A DNA stretch of 64,000 nucleotides from Sanghuangporus weigelae. Taxonomy: Eukaryota; Basidiomycota; Agaricomycetes; Hymenochaetales; Hymenochaetaceae. This document shows, piece after piece, positions 23,765 to 34,216 of this stretch. The notes under the pieces are model-generated. The model was given only the letters and a program-made list of their open reading frames with translations. It did not search any database and was not told the origin of the DNA. The first letter of the stretch is position 1. Each line of letters starts with the position of its first letter. Position numbers and translations under genes: made by a program. The stretch lies in assembly GCA_033182465.1 (NCBI GenBank), contig CP137319.1, forward strand, positions 868,001 to 932,000, given 5' to 3'.

Positions 23765-24915
23765 TCAGCCTTCATCCATGGCGTCAGCTACGTCCTCCTC
23801 TGGTTCGTCACCCTCCTCGGCGTCGCCTTCGTCATCACCTTCGGCCTCGGCTTGTTTCCACCACGCTACTGGGCCAAGTCCTTGCTCAGCAATCGAGCAC
23901 TGCAAGTAATTATGAGTAGTCAGAAAGATGATCCGGAGAGCCGCGTGAGACCGAGGACATGATAAATTTGTAGAGGGGAATTTGATTCCAGGGAATGCGC
24001 TAAATGGATCCAGGAACAAAAGACGAGAAGAGCGAAAAAGGCGGAAAAGGATTAGAAGAACACATACGATGATAGAATATGGCGGTCTCCGGCGTTCGGC
24101 TCTCGCGAGCATGACTCCGCCCTCAGTAGCTTTGGGCGGCCCAGGTTCGTCATCATTAAACTCATCCGTCTCCACGCGCACACGAAGGACATCTCCCGTG
24201 TCGATATACATACGTTCGGAGGTGAGTGTGTCGAGTAGTTCGTGTTGTGTGCAAATGTGATTCGGGTCGGCTTCGAGAGGCGGGTGATGAGCTACCCAGA
24301 AATGTGCGCGTTCACTTGGGTCACTGGGTGAGTAAACAATAGATTAGTTTTTGATAAGAAAACGCAGCTGATAGGTCGCTCACAATGCGGAGGGGACGGG
24401 TAGGTAGGAGAGCGGGACGTGTATATCGTCGAAGAAACCGATGGATACTATACAGCTAAATGAGTTCAAGGGTTCATGCAATCGATGGTTAACCACGTAC
24501 ATCGAATCCCCTCCTCATCAGATGATTTGACCTTTGCAAGTATGACTTCGCCAGCAAATGGTCGAAATACAACCATTCGGAAAACAACTACCAGACATAT
24601 AGTTACTTTTGAGATCGCCAGACATGAACACACACATAACGCATACCTTTATGCCACAGACACCCATCTCCATACCTCACTTTCCCTTCACCGGCTTGTG
24701 CGATATCAAAAACACATATACAGAGACCGACGTCGTGCAATACGCGGTTCGCGTATTTCTTGTTCAACTCATTGATGATTGCCTGTTCTGCAGGTAATGA
24801 GAATGTTGACGGCTGAAGAGCGACCGTGTCCTGATTTAAGATCGGGCGAATGAGCAGGATTATATCCACATTGAAGCGAATAGCATCCTACTTTGACTGT
24901 TGAAAGCACGAACAT
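23765..24915 (-). CDS. RPC25: RNA polymerase III subunit RPC25/RPC8 (Rpb7-like)
   Basis: Stalk subunit of nuclear RNA polymerase III, which pairs with Rpc17 and takes part in initiation on tRNA and 5S genes. It starts at 24915 with MFVLSTVK, then an intron, then DTVALQPSTFSLPAEQ and NELNKKYANRVLHDVGLCIC, matching the Rpb7-type N-terminal domain. The C-terminal OB-fold region includes MYIDTGDVLRVRVETDEF, where the upstream residue belongs to the preceding exon, and PPYSII, then an intron, then CSIAEQGLGPVAWWK. An acidic tail rich in Glu and Asp follows and is longer than in animal RPC8. Five or six introns are present. It lies head to head with RIM2, with 229 bp between start codons. Confidence 0.9.
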
Positions 24916-25144
24916 CACGGTCGAACACGTTCTTCGTCGTCGGACGAATGGCGCGCTCAAAGTCACGGAGGCTAAAATTGCCTTAAGCCGACGACGGATC
25001 ACTGAATCACGGCAGTTTCCGATATTTTCTTCCTGTTTCCAATTTGTCAGAGCCAGTCTCTCTTTCTCTGTCTCTCGACGTTGTGCTTTCTGTGTCCGGT
25101 GCCTCTGCTCGTAGACTCTCGGCCGCGTCGCCTGCTAACTTTCA

Positions 25145-26394
25145 ATGTCGTTGAACGAAGAATCCGCTATACCTCAGCCGCCTGAGGTGAGGTCTTCCTC
25201 GCAAAGCTGGGTTCCAGCAAAGTCTTACAGACATTTTATCGCTGGAGGGTACGTGTGCACTTGAAAACATTTTTCAACGTCGACAATTAATCTCGTTGTT
25301 GTAGACTTGGGGGAATGTGCGGTGCTATCGTTACAGCTCCGTTCGACGTAGTCAAGACGCGGTTACAATCTGACCTGTTCCGCGAAAAACACACTAGCTA
25401 TGGTGTGATTGGTGCTGGTGAAGGAAGCTCTGGCTCTGCTGTTCTAATGCCGCGACGACCAGGTGGGCTATTGTATAACTTCGTTGAGACCGGCCATATC
25501 ATGCGGTACGTCCTATCGCTTTCTTCTAATATGTTGTATGTCTGACAAGATGCCAACTTTTTCACCAGAGACATATACCAGAATGAAGCTCCTCGCGCTC
25601 TCTTCAAAGGTCTTGGACCGACACTCGTCGGAGCCATCCCGTCACGTTCAGTGAACTTTTTCACGTACGGCAATGGCAAGCAAATTATCGCCAACACTTT
25701 CAACCACGGGGAAGAAAACACCTACGTTCATCTCAGCGCCGCCGCACTAGCCGGGATCGTCACCAGCTCCGTTACGAACCCTATCTGGGTCGTCAAGACG
25801 CGCATGCAACTTGTGAGCGAACGGGTAGGCTCGGATGCTTCTACGCGCCGAATGGCGAGCAGTTGGGCTGTTATTTCGAGGATTGTTAGAGAAGAAGGGA
25901 TAAGAGGGTTTTATAAGGGACTGTCGGCGAGTTATTTGGGCGTGACGGAGGGAACGATTCAATGGACGCTTTATGAAAAGCTGAAGCGCTTGACGGCGAA
26001 TACAGAAGGCCGCGGTGGATTTTCGGAGTGGTTGGGTATGCTTGGGAGCGCTGGTACAGCGAAGTGTGTTGCTACGTTGATAACGTATCCTCATGAGGTA
26101 TGTCTGTCTTTTTCATCCTTCATAATCTGCTTCAATCTAACTTTACCTTCTTTCTCTGCACGACAGGTCATCCGAACACGTCTCCGACAACCACTTGTGA
26201 ATGGCAAAATGAAATACACGGGCCTCCTACAAACACTCCGACTAGTCATCGCAGAAGAGGGTGCACGATCTCTATACGGTGGGCTTTCGGCGCATCTTAT
26301 GCGAGTCGTACCCAACGCAGCTGTTATGTACGCAATTTATGAAGGCGTATTACAATGGGGTGCTGCGAATGATAGACTAGAGGCGCAGCGATAG
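25145..26394 (+). CDS. RIM2: Mitochondrial pyrimidine nucleotide carrier (Rim2/SLC25A33-36 type)
   Basis: Inner-membrane carrier of the SLC25 family; yeast Rim2 exchanges pyrimidine (deoxy)nucleotides for mitochondrial nucleic acid synthesis. It starts at 25145 (MSLNEESAIPQPPEV). All three carrier signatures are visible: APFDVVKTRLQ (repeat 1), NPIWVVKTRMQ (repeat 2) and YPHEVIRTRLRQ (repeat 3). The Trp in the second signature is typical of the nucleotide/folate/FAD carrier branch. A long insertion after repeat 1 (about GEGSSGSAVLMPRRPGG) is also seen in Rim2-type proteins. Three introns (near 25250, 25505 and 26097) join in frame. The total length, about 350 residues, suits the family. Confidence 0.92.
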
Positions 26395-26866
26395 CCTTTG
26401 TAGGTTTTCTTTAATTCGGTTCTTGCTTTGCCTTGCCTATCCTGTCTTTACGTAGTCGTACCTTCTTGCTTTGCATCCCTCTTCCGCCGTCATTCATAAT
26501 CCGTTCTCGCTACCTGACAACAGCATGTAGCTTAACCCGATCATCCCCTCAACTCAAACTCATCAATTACCTCGAATCCATTCTAATTGCGCGACTAAAA
26601 TTCTACATACTTATGGCCGCTTACAATATTCCTCGTATATTCCGTCCGAATCATGCAGAACTGTATTCTAGATATAATGCACCATATCCACATGTCTAGA
26701 TAGAATTTTTTGACATCCTAAGCCCCGAGCCCAAATCCCCCCGTGTTAACAAATCGCCAGTTTTCATTATTATCGCTTGGAACGTCATGTTATCGGGGGT
26801 AAGTATGCTTGATCTTCATCGGTGACATAGTTGATTTGTATATGCTAAGGGCATGTGAGACAGACA
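26395..26866. other. Convergent intergenic region
   Basis: 3' flanks of RIM2 and the thioesterase. An 88-codon plus-strand open frame at 26433-26699 lacks any family signal. Confidence 0.5.
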
Positions 26867-28086
26867 TCAAGTCCGAATTCGTCCCGCAAGCAGGGCATGG
26901 ATTTCTGGTCCAGGATCGCACTTCTTCAACTGGTCGTAGTCGTACCTGCAAGCGCATGGAAACACAGACATATCACGTATAAGAAACATAATAAAATGAA
27001 AGATATAGTGAACGTGTGGACTGACCAAACGAGCTTGGAATCGGACGTAGCAACGACGGTATTCTGCGCATACGACCAAATCTCTGCTGCACACCCAAAG
27101 TGTGTCGAATGGGGATCATGCACACGATGGGCGATCAATAGCTACGAACAATGTTAGTGTCTATTAATAGAGCCAAAGATGCGAGAAGACGTACTGTATC
27201 TGGATAAGTCACAGGCCGACGGAACTTGATTGAAATCTCCGCAAGTATGAGCGAGACGCCTTTGCCTGCGATCATATCTCGAGCTCTTTGCTCTCCGCCG
27301 AGTTCTCGTCCGAGACTCAACATCCAGTGTATCCTAGCCTAGCCCTAAGATTAATCACAACAGATGCAATATCTACATCGAAAATAGTAGGTGACCGTAC
27401 AGATTCAAGGTATCGTACTGGGAGAGACAATCAGTCTTCTATTGCCAGTACTGTGATTTAAGCGACCTACGGTAGCGGACATTGTTAACATGCCTTGAAA
27501 GAGCTCACGCTTTAATTATACAAATCTAGGTGGTGTTGAATGAAACACACCTGAATGAATCTTGATCTCCCCATACAACCCTCTGCTCATAGAACGACTC
27601 TGGATCAAATCTATATCCGGGAATAGAGAAAATTTGGAAGTAAGATTGCTGTCTTGTATGATACACCACATGGCGACGCACCCAGAGTCAGCGAGTTTCT
27701 TCCTACCTTGCTCCGCAGAACGCTCATAATCTACCGGAGCAGCATCCGTGTGGAATTCCCGAGAACCGTGTAACGTATAAACCTGCTCTGGAATAATGAA
27801 TCCTTCTCCGGGTGAGGCTGGCCCTTGCGTTCCAGGCTCGAGGTAGAACGGAGACGACTTGTCGCGGAATGCAGCTTGAAGTTGCTGTGAAATTGTCGTT
27901 TCTTTCAGAAAACGGTGCAGTTATACAAGTAATCAAATGATTTCGAGGACTGACCTCGACAGTACTAGTTCGCGCGGACGATGTCAGATGTCTGCTCTGC
28001 ACCGCTGCTGAAAAAGCATACGCTTTTCTCAAGTTTTGAAATTGAACCCTCAGTTTCCGAGCCGCCTGAAGCGTTGAGGTGAACAT
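26867..28086 (-). CDS. Hotdog-fold thioesterase (thioesterase/thiol ester dehydrase-isomerase)
   Basis: Probable acyl-CoA thioesterase of the 4HBT type; the substrate is unknown. It starts at 28086 (MFTSTLQAARKLRVQFQNLR), an Arg-rich and Ser-rich leader that suggests mitochondrial import. The catalytic core reads WGDQDSFR, intron, HVNNVRY, intron, a 22-nt exon (27396-27417, RYLESVR) and then IHWMLSLGRELGG. The WGDxD...HVNN arrangement is the active-site signature of the family. KFRRPVTYPDT and HFGCAAEIWSYAQNTVV follow. The last exon encodes YDYDQLKKCDPGPEIHALLA and stops at 26867. Seven or more introns were found by GT-AG borders and frame. Confidence 0.85.
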
Positions 28087-28153
28087 GGCCAGGGGGAAGT
28101 GAGGGATGATCTCAATCAGGGCTCCGCGCGTATCCGTAAATTACGGATGGATA

Positions 28154-28970
28154 CAGGCATTTACTGGTCCTTTAAACAGTACCCTTCCTTTGAACACTCT
28201 GCATTTACTCACTCAAACCTCTGATTTTCAACTTAAAATTTTTACCATAGGTGCATAGAATACACGTGAATCACGCTGTGAAATTGCAGCAAAATACCAT
28301 GTCCCGTTAAATCCAGAGAAATTATTTACTACTGAATTTCAGTAAAACTCAATGAGAAACAATGAATCAGGTGAATTTTGCTACTCCTTCATGCTTTGAG
28401 CATGGCTCAAAAGTAGATATATTTATACTATGCTACTGTAAGTACATGCAGCCCAGTTTTTGTGGCAAAAGAGCTATCCAATGAATTAATATAAGACATA
28501 CAACAAAGGTGACTTGAAAAGCGTGACAGGCAGGGTGATCAACATTATTACGTAATCGGGCGGATTTCATCTCGCTAATTCTCCCTATTATTTTGCTAAA
28601 TATTCAACAATTTTTTCTCCTCCCTTTACCATCCTCTACGGCATAATGGGTGCAGAGGGATGAGAGGGCAGCAGGGGAGACGGTCATGAGAGGAGAGATA
28701 GGGGCAGAAGCACGACGACGGGCAGCAATTATGCACTAGCGTGACAGTTGTGTCACAAGGTGTTCAAAGGAGTTAATTTCGTGACATTTACCCTACTTTT
28801 TTCACACGCATAATTTAATTTTTCCTGCACATTTTACAGCTCAAAAAAAATTCAGCATGTAGCCTCCATAGCAGGCTACTCAGATATGTAATTAGTTTTC
28901 TCTAAAAGTGCTTGTTGTGTTGTGTACGAGTGGATCTGTATTGGGTGTTCAAAGAACCAGTAAATGCCTG
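28154..28970 (+). mobile_element. MITE family A, copy 1 (TA-flanked, Tc1/mariner-like)
   Basis: Non-coding 817-bp element. Its left end CAGGCATTTACTGGTCCTTT is inverted at its right end (..AAAGAACCAGTAAATGCCTG), and it is bordered on both sides by TA (28152-28153 and 28971-28972). The body is AT-rich and aligns along most of its length with copy 2 at 29663-30330. Copy 1 carries about 150 bp extra (about 28565-28735). The superfamily assignment rests on the TA duplication only. Confidence 0.75.
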
Positions 28971-29198
28971 TATGGCCCGCATCATATATGCATACGGCCG
29001 TGTCCATAAGTACTGCTGCTCTTTGGAAGCAAATATACAGGCCGTAAAAATATGGCCATCCCCATATGCGGACCTTGTTACGGGTACGCACGGAGACCTA
29101 TCAGCTTCTAATGCATCATGTGATCAAATTTTGCTATTTCTGGGTACTGATCGACTTCTTTCTCTATGAGTGTTTTGACAATTAATTGGAACAGTTTA
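28971..29198. other. Spacer between transposon copies
   Basis: About 225 bp with no gene. It contains GGCCGT/ATATGG palindrome-rich sequence (about 28973-29090) loosely similar to the hAT-like MITE at 61188, possibly a decayed relative. Confidence 0.35.
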
Positions 29199-29651
29199 GG
29201 CCCTGATCGGTAAAAAAAATAACGGGTGGATAAGGGCGGATAACTGGATAACGAGTTAACGACGTGGGATCCGGCATTTTCCCTCTTTATTTGTTCCTAT
29301 TTGTTCAGATAGTGTAATCATCACTTCCGTAATGTTCCGGTACCAAAATGGCAGGGATCTGCCTCAATCATACATTTGCAATAAATCATCCAGTTGGGAT
29401 ATGTAGACTTTGACTTGCATGCTGACAGAGTAAAGCTACTTTTATTATTACCAAGTAATTCTAAGTCACCATCAGCTGTTGGGACATGTAACTTCTAAAT
29501 GTGGCAAGTGTGTCGATCGCGTTTGTAATCCAGTGATCAGCAGATGCCGAGTGCTGCCGACTAAATTACCTCACAACAGGTAGCCTCCGAGTCGCACGAT
29601 CTTAATCTTTGGATAAGCTATCCGCCGTTATTTTTTTTACCGATCAGGCCC
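29199..29651. mobile_element. Harbinger/Tourist-like MITE
   Basis: A 453-bp non-coding element with 27-bp terminal inverted repeats beginning GGCCCTGATCGG (left) and, on the reverse strand, GGGCCTGATCGG (right). Both continue with a run of eight A and then TAACGG. It is flanked by TTA on both sides (29196-29198, 29652-29654). The GG-C-rich terminus and 3-bp TTA duplication fit PIF/Harbinger-derived MITEs. Confidence 0.75.
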
Positions 29652-29662
29652 TTATAGTACTA

Positions 29663-30330
29663 CAGGCATTTACTGGTCCTTTAAATAGTACCCTTCCTTT
29701 GAACACCCTACATTTTCTCACTCAAACCTCCGATTTGCAACTTGAAAATTTTATCATGGGTGGACAGAATACACATGAGTCATGCTGTGAAATTTCAGCA
29801 AATTACTATGTCCCGTAAATACAGAGAAATTATTTACTGCTGAATTTTAGTGAAACTCAATGAGAAACAATGAATCAGATGCATTTTGCTATTCATTCAT
29901 GCTTTGAGCATGGCTAAAAAGTGGATATATTAGTACTCCACTACTGTAAGTACATGCAGCATAGTTTTTGTGGCGAAAGAGCTATCCAATGAATTAATAT
30001 AAGGCATACAATAAAGGTGACTTGAAAAGCGTGACAGGCAGACTTATCAACATTATTATGTAATCGGGTGGATACACAAATACAAGCGCTAGCATGACAG
30101 TTATGTCACAAGGAGTTCAAAGGAGTTAATTTTGTGACCATGACATTTACCCTACTTTTTTCACACGCACAATTTAATTTTTCCTGCACATTTTACAGCT
30201 CAAAAAATTTTCAGCATATAGCCTTCATAGCAGACTACTCAGATATGTAATTAGATTTTTTTTTAAATGTTTGTGGTGTTGTTGTACGAGTGGATCTGTA
30301 TTGGGTGTTCAAAGGACCAATAAATGCCTG
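29663..30330 (+). mobile_element. MITE family A, copy 2
   Basis: A 668-bp copy in the same orientation as copy 1, bordered by TA (29661-29662, 30331-30332), with CAGGCATTTACTGGTCCTTT at the left and its inverse at the right. It lies only a few bases after the Harbinger-like MITE. The body lacks the 150-bp segment present in copy 1. Confidence 0.75.
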
Positions 30331-30332
30331 TA

Positions 30333-31260
30333 GTGTCATTTTTTTTGCATACTTTTCTTTTTCATATGCATTCCTTGTTGCCTCCGGGAACAAAATGTCA
30401 AAATTTTCATTGTAAAGACTCATTTTTGTACACTTTATACCTTTTTAATGCTAAATTCTGCCGACTTTTGCATTTAAAGAAATTCTACTTCCAGACAAGT
30501 GTTCCGAGTAGTCAAATACATATATTTCATGCTTTGATATGGTCTACATGATGTTGTGTAAGCCTACACATTTCTCTTATGAAATTCTTGTCAAGTTTTT
30601 TTGAAGCTCCGACAGGATTTCCTATAAGCGGCATCGTGGGAACGATCGCAAGTTGCACTCTACGTTCTTGGCACGGCAACTTTTGTGTTTTGTGGGAGTT
30701 TGTGGGTCGCTTCCTTTTGATGCCTTGATGAAGAACTTGGCAGCTGGAGGATCGATTTTCAACCTTTTTAGCATGTTATTTTTTTATCGATCACCGCCAC
30801 TGCCGATCGAGCTAAGACTCAAAAGTTCCTCGCGACAGCATATCCTGACCTCCTCAGATGAGGATTCTGTACCCGTATGCAGATGCAGAGAGGGGACTGA
30901 CTGGAAAGGGGAATAGGAGAATCGTGACCCTGCACACCGTACTCCGGTACATCAACTTCGGTGATCCGTTCACCCACCCGATGGTGGAAATTTGTCGGTA
31001 AATGCTGATAAATGAATAAGTCTCTGCTCAGCGAAATCTCGATGAGGTACACACAGCAGCCTTGCATACCTCAAATTTCTTATCTCCCAAACTCAAATAT
31101 TTCTCTATTCTGCTCTGCTCCAACATATAAAGCACCCGCTTCGCTCCGGCAATGACTCTTTGCCTTCTTCTCCTACCTTTACTTTCTGTCCCTCGGGTCG
31201 TGCACTTTGCATACGATTTGCTTCCCGGTTCGGTAGCTAGAGCAGCTTGATAGTTACGCG
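30333..31260. promoter_or_regulatory. Upstream region of the amino acid permease
   Basis: No supported gene. TATAAA at 31126-31131 lies 130 bp before the permease start codon and is the best core-promoter candidate. Short open frames at 30653-30916 and on the reverse strand have no family signal. Confidence 0.45.
31126..31131 (+). promoter_or_regulatory. TATA box candidate of the permease gene
   Basis: TATAAA in the sequence CAACATATAAAGCACCC, followed by C/T-rich DNA before the ATG at 31261. Confidence 0.45.
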
Positions 31261-33510
31261 ATGTCGTTTAAAGACAAAGACGCAAGTTCGAGCAGCGAAA
31301 AAGTCACCCTCGAGAAGGGTCTCGGTGGTGATGCCCTCACCCACGCCGCTAGTGAGTGATGGCTCATAAACTGACCCCCTGGTTTCGCTCAATCCCCTAT
31401 ACAGTCGTCGATGACGAGCGTTATCACTTTGATGCTTCTGATCTTGACCGCGTACAGCGTAAACTGAAGCAGCGTCATGTCCAGATGTATGTGTTACTTT
31501 ATGGTTTTGACATGTCCCTCGGTTCCAAGTCCTTCGTGGTATGCCTCGTCCTGACTGTTGATGTGATGTTTGCAGGATTGCTGTGAGTAATGTCTTCCAG
31601 ATGGGACGCGGGCATGTGACCATTTGGTCGGAATACACGCCCAGTTAACATGAATCGATTGACCAATCTGTTGTATCTATTTATAGATTGCTGGAACTCT
31701 TGGCACAGGTCTTTTCCTTGGCTCTGGTGGAGCTCTAGCCGGAGCTGGTCCACTTGGTTCCCTCCTCGCCTATGCCCTCGTCGGATCTGTTGCATACTCG
31801 TCAGCGTCTATTTCCCAAGTCCTGTCCTGCGATCCTTACAGATACACAGATCACTATGCGCTGTCGGTGAAATGACCGCGCATGCTCCAGTTTCTGGCAC
31901 ATTCCCGCATTTTGCTACTCGTTGGGTAGATCCTGCGCTTGGTTTTGCGACCGGCTGGAATTACTTCTATGTAGGTAGCCGACAATCGAATAAAGTGCGT
32001 TCGGGATCTGATTGTTCGTTTGCATAGTCGAACGCCATTTCAGTCCCCGTCGAGGTTACTGCCGCGCAGATTCTTTTGACATTCTGGGATAATAATGTTT
32101 GTTGTCAAGTATCGATACCTTGGATAGAGTGCTAATAATTTTCTTGCTCGACTAGGAAGACCACGTAGCGATTTACACCGCTGTGATTGCCGTCTGCACT
32201 TGCTTGATCAATATCTTTGGGGTGCGATGGTTCGGCGAATCTGAATTTGTCTTCTCGATCATCAAAAGTACGTCCAAATCTGCTCATTAGTCCATAGTCC
32301 TTCCGTATTAAGTCCAGACGTACAGTTGCTTTGATCACTGGTCTTATCATCACCGGTCTCGTCATCGACCTTGGAGGTGGACCAGATGGTGACCGTCTCG
32401 GTTTCCGATACTGGAAGCACCCAGGTGCCCTCGCGCAATCTGATTTGGTCTCCCCCGACAAGGTTGGCCTCGGCCGCTTCCTCGGTATGCTATCTGTCCT
32501 AGTCCAGGCGGCGTTCTCATTCCAGGGTATGGAGCTTGTCGCAATCGCAGCTTCTGAGACGCAAAGCCCTCGAAGGAATATTGCAAAGGCTGTTCGCCGT
32601 GTGTTCTATCGTATCCTTGTCTTCTATATGTGTGGTCTCTTCATCACGGGTTTACTCGTCCCATACGATGACCCGAATCTACTCCAGGACACGGGCAATG
32701 CTGCGGAGTCACCGTATGTCATTGCGATAAACCGTGCCGGAATCAAAACTCTCCCTTCCATCATTAACGCTGCGATTTTCACGAGCGCATTCTCCGCGGG
32801 AAATTCGTTCTTGTTCTGTGCATCGCGTATCTTGTATGGTCTATCAATCCGTGGTCAGGCGCCGAGATTTTTAGCATACTGCACAAAGAACGGTCTTCCG
32901 ATTGTATCCGTTCTGACTGTGAGCTGTTTCTCATTCCTTGCGTTCATGAACACGTCCGCAGATTCCGCGGAAGTCTTCAAGTAAGTCAAAACTTCATCGT
33001 CTCCTTTCGATAATCGTGTTCTGATCTTTGCATTTGTAGCTGGTTTGTTAATTTGTCAACCGTTGCAGGCTTCTTCACCTGGTTTTCCCTCAACCTGACG
33101 TTCCTCTTCTTCTGTGTGTATTAAGCTTGGCTTTAGGAATGATCGAGACTGATGTACGAAATACAGACCGCGGAAAGAAAGCGCAAGGTTTCGACCGTAC
33201 GAAGAGCGCGTATTACAGCGGATTGCAGCCGTGGCTATCGATATGGGGATGTTTCTGGTGTGCCTTATTCATCCTTATCAACGGCTTTGACGTCTTCTTC
33301 GACTTCAATGCCTCTGGTTTCCTCACATCGTACATCAACATCCCATTGTTCTTCATCTTCTACGTTGGATGGAAGTTCTACAAGCGCACCAAAGTATGGA
33401 AGCCACACGAGATGGATTTCGTCACTGGCATTCCGACGGTAGAGGAGACCGAGATTCCAGAGGACCCGCCTCGGACGATTCTCGAGAAAATTGCAGCTGT
33501 TTTATTCTGA
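31261..33510 (+). CDS. Amino acid permease (APC superfamily, fungal YAT type)
   Basis: Plasma-membrane proton-coupled amino acid importer with about 12 membrane segments. It starts at 31261 (MSFKDKDASSSSEKVTLEKG), a polar Lys-rich cytosolic tail. The family signature around helix 1 is IAGTLGTGLFLGSGGAL, followed by GEMTAHAPVSGTF, FATGWNYFY, FSFQGMELVAIAASETQ and the ASRILYGLSIRGQAP region. Exons 31261-31351 and 31405-31486 are joined through a 7-nt exon (31576-31582, GATTGCT) to 31687 onward, giving QMIAIAGTLG in frame. A later intron from 33113 to about 33165 joins LFFY to RGKKAQGFDR and removes an in-frame TAA. The C-terminal tail ends KIAAVLF. Substrate range cannot be read from the sequence. 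Confidence 0.92.
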
Positions 33511-34216
33511 GCAGCGGTTTTCCCTCCTTCCTTCTCTCTTGCTTCGTCTCGTTTTGTTCGATCGCACTCTTGTTATTCAGTTTGGTTAGCTGATGGTCAA
33601 GTTTCCATGAACACGATACGATAAATTAGAATGACCTAATCCGATAAGTAATGTTCACGGCCCCTCTATATATTCTCCGGTATCTATCTATCCAGACCCC
33701 TCTCCTCTCCGCTGCTTGCTCCCCGGCGGCTTGCGCCGGCTGGCTCCTTACTTATTATGACCTTGGTATCCATCCCAAGAGTGATCTGTCTTGACTATTG
33801 TTGTTGTACGATTGGACTGTAATGCCCTCCATGCAATTGAAGTCGATGAACTACGTCATGATAGGTGAAATAGGCTCAGTAAGTAACAACAACTCAAAGC
33901 AAGTTGGATATGGAAATCAAGTGAAGTATGGCTTTTTGCTGTGACACAAAAATTCCTGAAGAGCTGCTTCACGAACGAACGACCTGCACTGCAGAGTGAA
34001 AGTTGACTTTGTCATCGAAGGTTACACAACATCTGCATTACGTAATTTTAGACTTCATTTTCCCTTTTTTTTATTGGTCAGCTCATTATTTCACGAGACG
34101 CGATTGCGACACGTGATGTAGCAAAAAGACTTGACTTTCTTTCTTCCACATATTTCATTGCCAATATTAATGCTATTTCGTGAGTATCAGTCACATTATC
34201 TTCTTTCCAGTCCAGG
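33511..34216. other. Intergenic between permease and TSR4
   Basis: 3' flank of the permease and the upstream region of TSR4; no gene, repeat or RNA recognised. Confidence 0.5.

Noticed and set aside
28912-29169. Open frames within the MITE island
   Set aside because: They span element ends and spacer, have no transposase motifs and are not shared between copies.
30653-30916. Plus-strand open frame upstream of the permease
   Set aside because: No homology signal, no splice structure, and it lies in the likely promoter region.
33113-33135. Permease pseudogene because of the in-frame TAA near 33122
   Set aside because: A 50-55 bp intron (from 33113 to about 33165) removes the stop and restores LFFY-RGKKAQGFDR exactly as the family requires.
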